From: Henckelia pumila
Lineage: Eukaryota; Streptophyta; Magnoliopsida; Lamiales; Gesneriaceae
Assembly: GCF_033568475.1 (NCBI RefSeq)
Contig: NW_027331831.1
Span: forward strand, 1,550,001 to 1,614,000
DNA: 64,000 nucleotides
Direction: 5' to 3'
A program made the translations under genes and the position numbers. Shown here one piece after another: positions 36,358 to 47,930 of the stretch. Under the pieces are notes generated by a model that worked only from the letters and a program-made list of their open reading frames with translations, ran no database searches and was not told the origin of the DNA. Each line of letters opens with the position of its first letter. The first letter of the stretch is position 1.

Positions 36358-37370
36358 GTATTTCGACCCTTCATTCTCATCTTGCATCGGCTCTATAAAT
36401 TCATTGTTCACCTTGATACTTCCTTGCCATTGATATGGTTAATGTGCACTTTGTTTATCTATATCTTGTTACTTGGTTATGACAGGTTCATTTTTCCAAT
36501 GTACCAAATATTTAATCTCCATTTGCAAAAGCTGAAAACTGGTGTTTTAAATAGTGATCCTAGGCTAATTTTTCACTGTTTGTGGTACCTCCTTTTCACA
36601 CAGCTTGTGATACCTCCTTTTCATTGTTCTGTATTTTATTTATTTCTTCTACAGTAGCTATTTTCACAAACTAGCACGCTTAACTTTTCTTTCTTTCTTT
36701 ATTTCTTTCTTTCTTTCTTTCTTTGTTTTTTTTTTTGTTTTTAATTTTCTGCATGTGCAAGGAATTTGTTAAATTTTTGCGGCATAGCAAGGGTTGGAAA
36801 TGTAAGTAGAAATTTGCAGCATAGCAAAGAATTTGGTAAACTTTTGCTAAGTTTTTGCAGCATACTCTGCAAATCTGCTTGTCCAATTGTTTGTTTGCTA
36901 AATAGCTTGTATCAATCCTGCAGTATCATAGATGTTTTTACATTCAAGTGACTTTACCAAGAAAACAATAGACGTTTACTTGTTTTCTGAAGATGATGAC
37001 ATTCCTATTGACATTGAGCTATTCATTTTTACATTTCAGTTTTCAGGATCCATCAAGAACCAATATTATAGTCAAGATCAATTTAATGAAGTTAGAATTG
37101 AATGCACTGAATTCGTCTACTCCTATGTAGGTGCTTAAATGTGTCATGCATGTTGGGATAATACTTTGTCTTGTCTCTAATACAATTTTTGTTCTGTGGA
37201 AATACTTGTGGATACATGCATATTTTCAGGTTATTTTGGTGGATATACTTGTCGATTTATGGATGTTTGTCGTTTTGTGATTTGTGATGAATAATTTATG
37301 AATATTTATAATGTATTTTAAGTTTCAAAAATATATTTATATCGTGGAATTATTATCTAAATTTTAATAT
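36358..37370. other. CACTA interior, intron-like, with a CTTT microsatellite
   Basis: T-rich sequence with a (CTTT)n run at about 36689-36725 and a T-run after it. An open frame at 36932-37138 contains DVYLFSEDDDIPIDIE but I cannot assign it. No transposase blocks seen. Confidence 0.4.
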
Positions 37371-38019
37371 AGTGAAACATATGTTTTTACTTCACTAAAA
37401 TTTCAATGATGAAGTTAAATAAATAATTTACTTCACCATAAATCCGTATCAACGAAGTCGTTCGAATAAATTACTTCACCACAACACATAACCTGTGAAG
37501 TTAAATAGAATATTTACTTCATCGGTCAGTGTAAATGCTGCAATCATATGTCTTCTATTACTTCAGTAATTTCATTAATCGACGAAGCAAACAAATGTCT
37601 TTTACTTCGTCAATTAGTGAAATTATCGAAGTACAAGACATTCTTTTGCTTCGTCGATTAGTGTCATTTTCGAAGTATAAACATATCTTTTACTTCGGCA
37701 ATTTCATTAATTGATGAAGTACAATCATATCTTTTACTTCGAAAATTTATGAAATTAGCGAAGTAAATGACTTTCTTTGACTTCGTTAATTAATGAAATT
37801 GCCGAAGTAAAAGATATGTTTTTACTTCGGCATCAGGTCAATCTTGAACCGGTTTTGGCTCCATGAATCGGCCAAAGACTTCGGTAATTTCAGGGATAAG
37901 ACTTCGGTTATAACACGAAGTAAAATAGTACCCTATTACTTCACGTGACACTACTTCGGTAATTATCTACCTACGACTTCAGTTAATAACCGAAGTATTT
38001 TGCGACTTTTCTACTAGTG
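37371..38019. repeat. CACTA right subterminal motif array and terminal repeat
   Basis: Over about 640 bases some 30 copies of ACTTCG, ACTTCA or their complements alternate with AATTTCATTAAT-type spacers, ending in TTTTCTACTAGTG. It is the counterpart of the left end but more than twice as long. Confidence 0.88.
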
Positions 38020-38022
38020 GTC

Positions 38023-38134
38023 ATGCCGAATTTTTGGTAGGCCCGAAAGCAAAATTTTAACTCATTTTCGCTGTTTACATTAATTAATCCTGATTGCATG
38101 ATCATTAAATACTAATCAGGATCGGGCCCTCACA
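38023..38134 (+). repeat. Element A 5' LTR, last segment
   Basis: 112 bp matching 44948-45058 and ending CCCTCACA, directly before the PBS. Confidence 0.95.
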
Positions 38135-38136
38135 TT

Positions 38137-38148
38137 TGGTATCAGAGC
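38137..38148 (+). promoter_or_regulatory. Primer-binding site of element A
   Basis: TGGTATCAGAGC two bases after the LTR end; complementary to initiator tRNA-Met. Confidence 0.95.
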
Positions 38149-38381
38149 ATAAACTGGGATATGCTCGAAATAGAGTCTAGTACACTTGAGTCTAGGCACG
38201 AATGAAGATGATTGCTTATTTGTTTGACTACTTGCTCTTATCTGTTATTTGTTACTTGAATGGTTTGCTCTAGAGTTAGTAGTTAACTAGGCTGTGACTT
38301 TTAGTTAAGCTCGTTTGCCTGGAATTACGTTATCATTTTGTGCTATCTTTTGCCTAAAGGTTTGACCTTGGCTTTCTTTAG

Positions 38382-39650
38382 ATGACCCCTAGACTTCGAG
38401 GTGGAAAAGGAAAGAATGTTGTCCAAGAATCTGGCGGTCAAAATGAGGTTGGTCTTGATGGAGTCTTGCGTGGGAGACGTGGTCGTCCTGCAAGAAATGC
38501 AATAAATGATATTGATGTTGAAGTGGACCAGTTGGGCAATCAAGTGGATGAAATGGAGTTGGTGGTCGCTAGGTTTCAAATATTGAATCCACCTACCTTC
38601 AGTGGAGATGAAGGCAGTGAAAAAGCTGAATCTTGGTTGAGAGCCATGAACAACCTGTTCGGGTTGGTGCACTATAATTCTGAACGAAGGGTAAAAATGG
38701 TGGTTCTACAATTGAAAGATACTACTGAACGTTGGTGGGAGGCTATGCGAACATCTCTAGTTGAGGCTGGTAGACCTGTTACTTGGGATGTTTTTTGCTC
38801 CAAGTTCCGACAAGAATATGCTCCACCTTCTTTTGTGGCTGAGAAAACATCTGAGTTTCTCAATCTGGTTCAAGGTGATTTGAGTGCTGCAGAGTATGCC
38901 AGGAAGCTGTCTTCATTGTTCACTTATGTGCCGCACATTGCTTCTAAAGATGGAGCTAAACTTGAAAAGTTTATGGAAAGACTGAATCAGAATCTTTACT
39001 CCTTGGTCTTGGCCAGCAACCCAGTTGATTATGCTGATGCGGTTGACAAAGCCATTAGACACGAAGCAGGGTTAAGAAGGGGTCGACCGAAGTATACGAT
39101 GCAAGCACCAACTGGAACTGCACAATTTTCAGCAAACACCTCTTTTGCTCCCCAGCAATCATTTCAGCAACCTAGGCCGCAAAGATTTAAGCCTAAGGGA
39201 AAGAAATCCAAGAAGAAGTCATTTAGCACTTCCTCTAGTTCTGGTAATTCTCGTGGTGGGGGATCTTCATGGGGTCCCAAAGAGTTTTGCAATAGGTGTG
39301 GAGGAAGGCATCCATCCGATCAGTGTGTAGGAGTTCAGGGAGTTGGTCGTACTTGTGACCAACCAGGACATTATGCAAAGGTTTGTCCTAGTGGGGGAGG
39401 AGAGCAGCATCAGTCTTCTCAGTTTAGCCAGTTTCCTCGAGCTCCAGCTCCTAGACCTTTCACTCCTCAGTTTGCGCCGCAACCCAGTTTCTCCCAACCG
39501 AGAGGTCCTTCTCAGCAGCAGTTCCCAGGGCCTCAGCAGGCTAGAGTTCATGCATTGACTCACGACCAGGCTCAGGATGCACCTGGAGGGGTTATATCAG
39601 GTATATGTTTTATCTTTGATCATCCTGCTCGTATATTGATAGACACATGA
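38382..39650 (+). pseudogene. Element A gag and start of protease
   Basis: 422 codons from MTPRLRGGKGKN. The gag domain shows FQILNPPTFSGDEG, AESWLRAMNNLFGL, ERWWEAMRTSL, WDVFCSKFRQEYAP and FLNLVQGDLSAAEYARKL. A basic Ser/Lys-rich tail carries CNRCGGRHPSDQC and then a defective knuckle, TCDQPGHYAKVC, whose first Cys is lost. The frame ends inside the protease active site: ILIDT is followed by TGA where the catalytic Gly should be. Start choice: first ATG after the PBS, 230 bases away, matching family length. Confidence 0.92.
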
Positions 39651-40250
39651 ACATCTCATTCATTTCTATCTGCTGCATTTATTGTTGAGCATGAGATAGC
39701 TACTACCTTGTTGATTGATCCAGTGTCTGTGTCTACCCCTGCTGGTGCATAATTGAGATCGCGTGAGATAGTGGTAAACTGTGTAATCCATTTCGATGAA
39801 AGAATTATGATAACCAACTTGATTAAGTTGTCTATCTCTAATTTTGACTGTATTATCGGAATGGATACTTTGACCAACTACCGAGCTACTGTTGACTGTT
39901 TTCATGGAGTAGTAAGATTTTGACCGTATGTTGGTGGTAAATGGAATTTTTATGGTGATGATTCTCGATCCCGTATCCCTTTAGTGTTAGTCATGCAGAT
40001 GTTTGGGTTATTGTCTGCTGGGAATGAAGGGTATTTGATCTATGCAGTAGATGCTACTCAAGAAAAGGGATTGAAAGTTTCTGATATTCCAGTGGTTGAG
40101 GAATTTCCTGACGTATTTCCCGAAGAGATTCCAGGCTTTCCGCCTCAAAGGGAAATAGATTTTAGTATTGATTTGATGCCAGGAGCAAATCCAGTTTCCA
40201 GAGCACCTTATCGATTAGCTCCAGCAGAATTGAAAGAATTAAAAGAATAG
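39651..40250 (+). pseudogene. Element A protease remainder and RT lead-in
   Basis: After the TGA the frame goes on with TSHSFLSAAF, a TAA, then SNFDCIIGMDTL (the second protease block), another TGA, and the linker [38 protein letters not shown] and YRLAPAELKELKE, ending in TAG where Gln is expected. Several single-base stops, two of them C-to-T in CAG or CAA codons. Confidence 0.88.
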
Positions 40251-41105
40251 TTGCAGGATCTCCTGGAGAAAGGTTACATCAGGCCAAGTATGTCGCCTTG
40301 GGGAGCTCCTATACTGTTTGTGAAAAAGAAAGATGGATCGATGAGGATGTGTATTGATTACCGTCAGTTAAATCAGATCACAGAGAAGAATAAATACCCA
40401 TTGCCACGCATTGACGATCTGTTTGATCAGTTGCAAGGTACGTCTGTGTACTCAAAAATTGATTTTCGTTCTGGTTACCATCAGCTTCGAGTCCGTGAAG
40501 AAGATATTCCAAAGATAGCATTTCGGACACAATATGGTTACTATGAATTCCTCGTCATGCCATTTGGGTTAACGAATGCTCCAGCGGTTTTTATGGATTT
40601 GATGAACCGTATATTTCGAGAGTTTATAGAAAGATTTGTTATCGTTTTCATTGATGACATTTTGATCTATTCAAAATCGTTGAAGGAGCGTCGAGATCAT
40701 TTGAGGTTAGTTCTTCAATCTCTCAGAACTGCACAGTTGTACGCCAAGTTTTCAAAGTGTGAGTTCTGGTTAGACAGAGTTGTATTTTTGGGACATGTAA
40801 TATCAGCTCAAGGAGTGTCTGTTGATCCCAGTAAGATCGATGATGTCCTTAATTGGAAAACACCCAGGAATGTTTCTGAGATTCGTAGTTTCTTGGGATT
40901 GGCTGGATATTACAGGCGATTTATCGAAGGATTTTCTAAAATAGCGAAGCCTATGACACAACTGACACAAAAATATCGACGTTTTGTTTGGACTAGAGAG
41001 TGTGAAACTAGTTTTCAGACTTTGAAGAAAAATTTAACCACAGCCCCTGTTTTAGCTTTACCTTCGGGCTCAGAAGGTTTTTCGTTTGTACAGATGCTTC
41101 TCTAA
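40251..41105 (+). pseudogene. Element A reverse transcriptase
   Basis: 284 codons open. Blocks: [71 protein letters not shown], catalytic [32 protein letters not shown]. All catalytic Asp are present, unlike in element I. It ends in a frame change where RNase H begins ([10 protein letters not shown]). Confidence 0.94.
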
Positions 41106-41920
41106 ATGGACTTGGATGTGTTTTGATGCAGCATGAGCGAGTTATTGCTTATGCATCACGTCAGTTGAAGCCTCATGAAACTTGATATCCAGTTCATGAT
41201 TTAGAGTTGGGTGCCATTGTATTTGCATTGAAAATATGGCATCATTATCTGTACGGAGAACAGTTTGTGATATATTCTGATCACAAAAGTCTTAAGTATA
41301 TTTTCACACAATCTGATCTGAACATGAGACAACGTCGCTGGATGGAGTTGCTTAAGGACTTTGATTGTGATATTCAGTATCAACCCGGTAAGATGAATCT
41401 AGTTGCAGATTCTCTTAGCCGAAAAGTTCATAATGCAATGTTAACATCTCTTACAATCTCGAAAGTCTATGAGCACTTGGGGACTTCAGGTTGGACTTAC
41501 CAACCTAGTGGTGACTACGTTATAGTTTCATCTATTCAAGTTGAACCACAGATAGTTTCTGACATCAAAACAGCACAAGGGACTGATCCTTATATTCAGA
41601 AGTTGAAAGAATTGTCTCAAACTGGACAGTCATATAAGTTTGATGTCACTTCAGATGGAATTTTGCGTTTTAAAGGAAGACTTGTGGTTCCAAATTTGAT
41701 AGACTTGAAAGAAGCTATCTTGCGAGAAGCACATTGTAGTCAACACAGTGTTCACCCAGGAAATAGGAAGATGTATCATGCCTTGCGATCCCAGTTTTGG
41801 TGGGAAGGTATGAAAAAGGAAATTTCAGACTTTGTAGCAAGATTTTTGACTTGCAAACAGGTTAAAGCTGAGAGGATGAGACCTGGTGGTATGTTACACA
41901 GTCTGGAAGTGCCACAGTGA
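41086..41920 (+). pseudogene. Element A RNase H and integrase zinc-binding domain
   Basis: Enters with [17 protein letters not shown], then [11 protein letters not shown] with a [22 protein letters not shown], and YSDHKSLKYIF (RNase H). Linker with NLVADSLSRKV. The integrase HHCC region has HCSQHSVHPGNRKMYHAL and ARFLTCKQVKAERM; the first Cys of the CC pair is Phe, so zinc binding would be lost. It ends at a TGA that replaces the Trp of VPQ-W-NWEH. Confidence 0.9.
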
Positions 41921-42553
41921 AATTGGGAGCACATTGCTATGGATTTCGTGACACACCTACCTCAATCTGTGCAAGGTTGTGATGCTATTTGGGTGATTGT
42001 TGATAGACTGTCGAAATCAGCCCATTTTATTCCGTATGATCGTAATTGCCCTTATAAGAAAATGGCTAAATTGTACATTGATAATGTGGTGAGATTGCAT
42101 GGTGTGCCAGTAACCATAGTATCTGATCGTGATCCAAGATTTACTTCTAAATTTTGGGCTAGTTTGCAATCAGCCTTGGATTCAAAGTTAGCAATGAGCA
42201 CTGCCTATCACCCACAGACAGATGGTCAGTCAGAGAGAACCATCCAAACATTGGAAGACATGTTGAGAGTTGTGGTGATGGATTTCAGTGGCAGTTGTCA
42301 AGAATCGTTAACTTTTGTTGAATTCTCCTATAATAATAGTTTTCATACTTCGATTGGAATGGTACCTTTTGAAGCCTTGTATGGCAGAAAGTGCAGATCT
42401 CCAACTTGCTGGGAAGAAGTAGGAGAACAACAATTGGCTATGCCTGAATTCGTTCAGGAGATGAAGGACAAAGTTGTCTTGATCAGTAAAAGTATGAAAG
42501 CAGCCCAAGATCGCCAAGCTAGTTATGCAAACAAGAGGCATAGACCTTTATAA
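41921..42553 (+). pseudogene. Element A integrase catalytic core
   Basis: Core with MDFVTHLPQ (first Asp), IVSDRDPRFTSKFW (second Asp), YHPQTDGQSERTIQTLEDML (Glu), FVEFSYNNSFHTSIGMVPFE and ALYGRKCRSP. All three acidic residues are kept. Ends in TAA after RHRPL where Glu is expected. Confidence 0.93.
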
Positions 42554-43030
42554 TTTCAGGTTGGTGATTATGTTTTCCTAAAAGTTTCACCGTTTCGTGG
42601 TACTATGAGATTTGGGCGTAAAGGGAAGCTAGCTCCTCGCTATATTGGTCCGTATGTGATTGTTGAGAAGATTGGTATTTTGTCTTATCGTTTGGACTTG
42701 CCGCAGAGTTTGTCTGCGATGCATGATGTGTTTCATGTGTCGATGTTGTAGAAGTATGAGCCAGATCCATCTCATATCTTGAGGGCCGAGGAGGTAGATT
42801 TGGACAGTTCCCTTAGCTATGCCGAGTACCCAGTGAAGATTCTGGATCATAGTGAGAAGCAACTCCGGAACAAGACCATCCCATTGGTTATGGTTCAGTG
42901 GAGTAGACATGGGACAGAAGAGACTACATGGGAAATTGAGGCAAAGATGCGTCAAGAATGGCCTCACTTGTTTGAGAATGCAGTTAATTTTTCCATGTAC
43001 TCTGATTATCCTATGTATTATCAGTGGTAG
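42554..43030 (+). pseudogene. Element A integrase C-terminus and chromodomain
   Basis: FQVGDYVFLKVSPFRGTMRF and ARYIGPY-like block, then HDVFHVSML followed by TAG. The chromodomain continues with YAEYPVKILDHSEKQLRNK, MVQWSRHGTEETTWE and WPHLFE. A short tail ends at 43030. Same domain order as element I. Confidence 0.92.
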
Positions 43031-43094
43031 ATGTTTAAACCACTTTGTTGTTATCTTGTGTGTGTGTTTGATTTCGAGGACGAAATCCTCCTTT

Positions 43095-43107
43095 AGTGGG
43101 GGAGAAT
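43095..43107 (+). promoter_or_regulatory. Polypurine tract of element A
   Basis: AGTGGGGGAGAAT just before the 3' LTR; the same core as element I. The box GATTTCGAGGACGAAATC lies just upstream at 43071-43088. Confidence 0.9.
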
Positions 43108-45058
43108 TGTAAGGACCCGATGCTAATTATCCTATTATTTGGCTAGATTTGTTAATAATTATTTTAAAGTTGTGAATTAAAATAATTATGCCAGATAATT
43201 AATTTGTGTGTTAAAAATATGTATTAGAAAATATCGGTGTATAAACGAGATTAAAATACATATTTAATTTTTATGGCACACAAGAGTTAGAATTAAATTG
43301 ACCGGGTCAAGTTTGGACTCAATTAAATAAAGAAATACACACATATACATATAATGAATTATTATCATCATTTCTCTCTCCTCACAATCCCTCTCTCTCG
43401 GCCGACACTCTGTTCTTCTCTTCCTTTCAAATTTCGTTTCTTCTATTGTCGATTTCTCGTCGCTCGTTGCTCCAAAAATTAATCCGAGCGTAGTTCCGGA
43501 ATCTTCACGGCGAGAGCTTTATTTTAGTACCAATTTTGTAAGGTTTTCTCACGTTGGCCGAAACCCGACTCCAACCAGTCGCGCGGTTTTCCGCCCTTTG
43601 CCGTCTCCGTTCGTCGCCGGAGCTAAGAGGAGTATTATTCCGGTTGTTTAGACCTTTAATTCGAAGTCTTGAGGTATATTTCAAGTTAGGGTTTGAATTT
43701 GGGAATTTTTGGTTGAATTCGAATCCAAATAATTGATATATGATTGTTTGTTGGTTGTAGGTGCTATATTTGAGCCGATTGGAGGTATCGATCGAATTTC
43801 CTATTTTTATGGAATTATTTTTGAAAAATTCAGTATGTGTATTTTAGGGATTTTCAAATTATAGTTTTGAATTATTGAATGTTTGGGTCTTGGAATGCCT
43901 TAGAATTAGTATATATTAATTCTGAAATTATTAATATTTTCGAAAAAATTCAGAATTGAGATTTGGGCATTTTCGACCCTAGGATTGAATATTTAAATTA
44001 TTTGAAAGTTGAAATATATGTTAGGATTGATGAAAATGGTAATTGCCTCAGGTTTGGAGTAATTAGGATTTGCACAAAGTTTGTAACAATTATTCTGGTA
44101 ATTATTTGGCAATTAAGGTACGGATTGATCGCTATCTTACAGCCTTTATGAGGATATGTAAAATGCATATTTGCTATTTGAGGTATTGGCTTGTTTATAT
44201 GTTTTATATGATGATTGTGATGAATGATGCATTGCATTCATATTGATCCATTGTCCACTTATTTCTGAGATTGTTATCCACTCTTTGATGAGTTGTTTAG
44301 ACATCAGAGTCGTTGGCGTTTTGACTCTCACCTCTGATGCTAGCGTAAGGGCCGCGCAGTTCTGCAGACTGTCCCCCTTGACGCGTACTGATGCAGGGCC
44401 GCACAGTGTTTGAAACTGTCCCCCTAGCACAGGTGGCCACATATTAGCTATTACTCTTTGGATCCAGATTTGATACTCGATGTCCTTTGGTACCATTCAC
44501 GTGAATTGCATTAGTTGTTTTACATATCATTTATTTTGCTGTAATTTATTTGATCTTCGTACTGGGGTTTGACCCCTGTCCCTCGGGACTGCTGTGGTTT
44601 TGTTGTTATTGTCATGGCAGGTAATGCAGGTGGCTCTGTTGCCTCTGGTGGTGCATCCGCCAGTGGAGCCCAGGGAGGGTATTGAGTTGTCGTCGAGTTC
44701 CCAGTTATTATGTATTATTATTGGAGTCTTTTATTTGCCGAGGAGATGCCCCGTGTATCTGTATCGATATTTTTACGATATTTGGGATTTGCTTGTTGGT
44801 GTGTTTAGCCTTGCTGTCTTGCATATGTTTAGTACTGGCCAGTGCGGCTGTAGGTTTGTGTGTTGTCGAATTGGACACTATTTTCGAGTATTGTATTGCT
44901 GTCCGAGTTTTTGATTTCCCTGGTATGTTCGATTTACGGGGAGGTCATGCCGAATTTTTGGTAGGCCCGAAAGCAAAATTTTAAATCGTTTTCGGTGTTT
45001 ACATTAATTAATCCTGATTGCATGATCATTAAATACTAATTAGGATTGGGCCCTCACA
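43108..45058 (+). repeat. 3' LTR of element A, uninterrupted
   Basis: 1,951 bp, TGTAAGGACCC to CCCTCACA, with no insertions. It provides the reference that reveals the B and C insertion points in the 5' copy. Open frames at 44146-44984 are LTR shadows. Confidence 0.95.
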
Positions 45059-45063
45059 AAGGA

Positions 45064-46222
45064 TATCAAGCAGATAATTTTTTATGAGAGAGACGGAGGC
45101 CCCCTGAATAGAATTCACTTCAACACCAAGAAAGTAAGACAAGGAGCCAAGATCCTTGACAGAGAACTGACGGCTTAACTGGTCAATGAAATCCTGGATG
45201 GCGCAAGAATTATTTCCTGTGAGAATCAAGTCATCAACATAGACAAGAAGATACATAGTAACAACCCGAGAACCGTAAATAAATAGATATGTGTCAGCAC
45301 GGGAGGCAGTAAAGCCAAGACTGACTAAAAATTACCGAAGGGCTGTGTACCAAGGGCGGGGAGCCTTCTTATGACCATAAATGACTTTGTTCAACTTGCA
45401 GACATAAGATGGAACATTAGGATCAACAAACCCAGGAGGTTGTGCTATATACACACAATCATCGAGTTGACCCTGCAAAAAAGCATCATTTCCATCCATC
45501 TAACGAAGAGGCCACCCATAAGAAACGGAAAGGGATAAGAGAATACGAACTATAATGGGTTTTGCAACATGACTGAAAGTATCAGTGTAGTCAAGTCTAG
45601 GGCACTGATAAAATCCCTTCGCAACAAGGCAAGCTTTATAACGGTTAATAGATCCATCAAGTTTCCGCTTAATCCAAAACACCCATTTGCAGCTGACCAC
45701 ATTCTGAGATGAGACAGATGGAACAAGATTCCAGGTGCCATTGCGAAGAAGAGCATCAAACTCCTCAGACATTGTTGCATGCCAACGGGGATCCTTGAGA
45801 GCTGTAGTGTGCGACGATGGCTCAGATGGAGTGGTGTCAGTGACAGCAGTGAGGGAAAAGCGAGGGTTGAGCTTGAATATATTATTTATGGAGCGGGTAA
45901 CCATAAGGATGAGAGGTCGAGGGTATGGGTGAGGTGGTTGTGGCTGGTTCGGGAGGTGGCTCAAGAGGCCAAGGGATAGTGGGGCGGGGTTTGGCGAATG
46001 GTGGAGGCTGGATGGAGCATGTGGGTGGAATGAGATACGGCGCAAGATGACAGGGAGGTGAAGAATCACCATGCAGGGAATCCTCCACAGGGACACTACC
46101 AGGCAGTACTTCAGGAGGAGAACCCGCACCAGCGCCACCACTAGCAAAAATATACGCAGACTCAACAAAAACAACATGACGCGAGACAAAAATTTTGCCA
46201 GAGGAAGGCTCAAGACACATAT
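45064..46222 (-). pseudogene. Element E integrase end and reverse transcriptase
   Basis: Reads [18 protein letters not shown] (integrase C-terminus), then a Pro-rich linker, and RT with [40 protein letters not shown], a TAA just before MDGNDAFLQGQL, CKLNKVIYG, and catalytic LLVYVDDLILTG. It ends in KNYLLDIL at the A insertion and resumes at 11574. The catalytic YVDD is intact but stops abound. Confidence 0.92.
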
Positions 46223-47549
46223 TGTCATGCCCCGAAACCGAGGTTGGTCGACATCGGCGTTGTTTTCAAATAATATTAAAAAAAAAAAAAAACAAGCCTC
46301 ATAGTACATACTTTAACCAAAAACAAGTATATTATTTCATGACAAAATTTGTTCTTACATCTCATAAAGAAAATCATAAACCAAATACATCAGCGGAATC
46401 TAACACTTATCATCATAGGAACAAAGAAACTAAAATAATAGCAGCACTTCTAAATTTCTCCTTTTTCACCAATCCAATATTAGCTATGTTCTTCATCTTC
46501 AAGTTCTTCTTCATTTTTATCTGGTGAGGGAAGTAAGGGGTGAGTATTTTGGGAAACACTCAGCAAGTGAAGGCCGATCGTACACTCAAATATCGAATAT
46601 ATATACATGATACGAATTCAAAGGAGGCATGTTTCAGTGCATGTCGCAACAGAATACGAGACAAAGAACCAAACAGAGTTCGAAAACAAGACATCAAGAT
46701 ACTTCATAACCGAAACATAAACTTAGAAATAGCACTGTTATTCATCTCGTTAATCATGGCTACTGATCAGTCCCTAATTGTAATTCCTATAAGGGGACGA
46801 GGCCTTAAACGGTTATTATAACCACCGCATCAGGGCCTTATCATATCATGTTTTCGGAAATTTTCTTACTATTTCTTAAGTTGAATTCTAATAGTAAATA
46901 ACAAGGAATCGTGCAGAACGAAACATAAAACGAAATCAAAGGACATGAAACGAGTAATGTACGATCGAGTTTTCGAAATCAAGAACATCATTATTTTAAA
47001 ACATATATATAAGCTCACTTACCTGAAAAATTTTGTTGAATCAAAAACTGATATAAAATTCTTCTAAAAACTTCATCTACTTTTTTCCATAAGAGCTCAA
47101 CTCTTTGATGTCACAAGAACTTAACTCTTAGATACTATAATATGAGTGTTTGAAGGAAATATACATGTTTATCATCTAATTTCTTTCCATATATATTATA
47201 ATAATACATTTGATGAAAGCTATATATAGTGGAATGGGCAATGAGACATTCATCTCCCCATTTAATCTTCATTATAAATACAATAATTTTACTTTATTGT
47301 AATCATTAACATTGTCATCAATCAAGTTTGTCCATTCAATTTCCTACATTTTGAAATGTGTGAAATATAATACATTTGATGAAAGCTATATATAGTGGAA
47401 TGGGCAATGAGACATTCATCTCCCCATTTAATCTTCATTATAAACACAATAATTTTACTTTATTGTAATCATTAACATTGTCATCAATCAAGTTTGTCCA
47501 TTCAATTTCCTACATTTTGAAATGTGTGAAATATGGTGGGTTGGGAAAG

Positions 47550-47585
<36 letters not shown>

Positions 47586-47925
47586 CAAAAAGGACATGAA
47601 AGGTTGTCAATTTAATTAGAAGAACTTATTATCACATTGAAATGAATTTATAAAATCGGTTACCATTTTAAACACTAATAAATATTCCACATTAAAATGA
47701 TAATTAAGATAAATCATTATGTTGAACATAGGATTAGTGAATAAAATAATAAGTTCTCTTTACATGTAAAATTCATTTAAAAATTCTTACTATATGTTAA
47801 GACGAGAACTGAAATTTAGAATAAAATTAAAATTAAAAATCTTAATTTTATATCACTAGTAGATAAACTAAATTTACAAAGATATTTTTATTTATTATAT
47901 CGTAAATTTGGTCACGGACATCACA
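46223..47925 (-). mobile_element. Solo LTR F inside element E
   Basis: 1,703 bp with TG...CA ends and TSD CATAT (46218-46222, 47926-47930). On the minus strand it starts TGTGATGTCCGTGACC and ends GGTTTCGGGGCATGACA, a Ty3/gypsy-like LTR ending (from general familiarity). No internal region or PBS is present, so it is a solo LTR left by recombination. It holds a 166-bp tandem duplication and a TA microsatellite (47552-47583). Confidence 0.85.
47203..47534. repeat. 166-bp tandem duplication in solo LTR F
   Basis: Two copies (about 47203-47368 and 47369-47534) differing at one or two bases. Each contains the palindromic TATA-like CTATATATAG (47220-47229 and 47386-47395), so the promoter-like part of the LTR may be doubled. 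Confidence 0.92.
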
Positions 47926-47930
47926 CATAT

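Larger units (their letters stand above)
22592..38019. mobile_element. Element C: CACTA (En/Spm, CMC) transposon carrying host-gene pieces
   Basis: Starts CACTAGTAGAAAA and ends with its inverse TTTTCTACTAGTG, flanked by the 3-bp duplication GTC (22589-22591 and 38020-38022), as expected for CACTA elements. Both ends carry dense ACTTCG/CGAAGT motifs. Without element D (26167-35582) it is about 6.0 kb. No transposase was recognised; instead there are fragments like a tonoplast sugar transporter, an EF-hand protein and a mitochondrial carrier, some with splice sites. It is therefore a non-autonomous, gene-capturing (Pack-CACTA type) element. Confidence 0.93.
11575..45058 (+). mobile_element. 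Element A: Ty3/gypsy chromovirus with two insertions in its 5' LTR
   Basis: Plus-strand element, TSD AAGGA at 11570-11574 and 45059-45063. LTRs start TGTAAGGACCC and end CCCTCACA. The 3' LTR is 1,951 bp (43108-45058). The 5' LTR totals about 1,953 bp once B (11834-21004) and C (22592-38019) are removed, and ends at 38134. Without passengers A is about 8.9 kb. PBS for initiator tRNA-Met, gag, protease, RT, RNase H, integrase and chromodomain are all recognisable but broken by stops and frame changes. It is a Tekay/Del-like chromovirus related to element I. Confidence 0.95.

Noticed and set aside
38137..38148. tRNA gene near the TGGTATCAGAGC sites
   Set aside because: These are 12-base primer-binding sites next to LTR ends; no cloverleaf could be built around them.
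46195..46527. 110-codon plus-strand frame
   Set aside because: It crosses the junction of element E and solo LTR F and has no recognisable domain.
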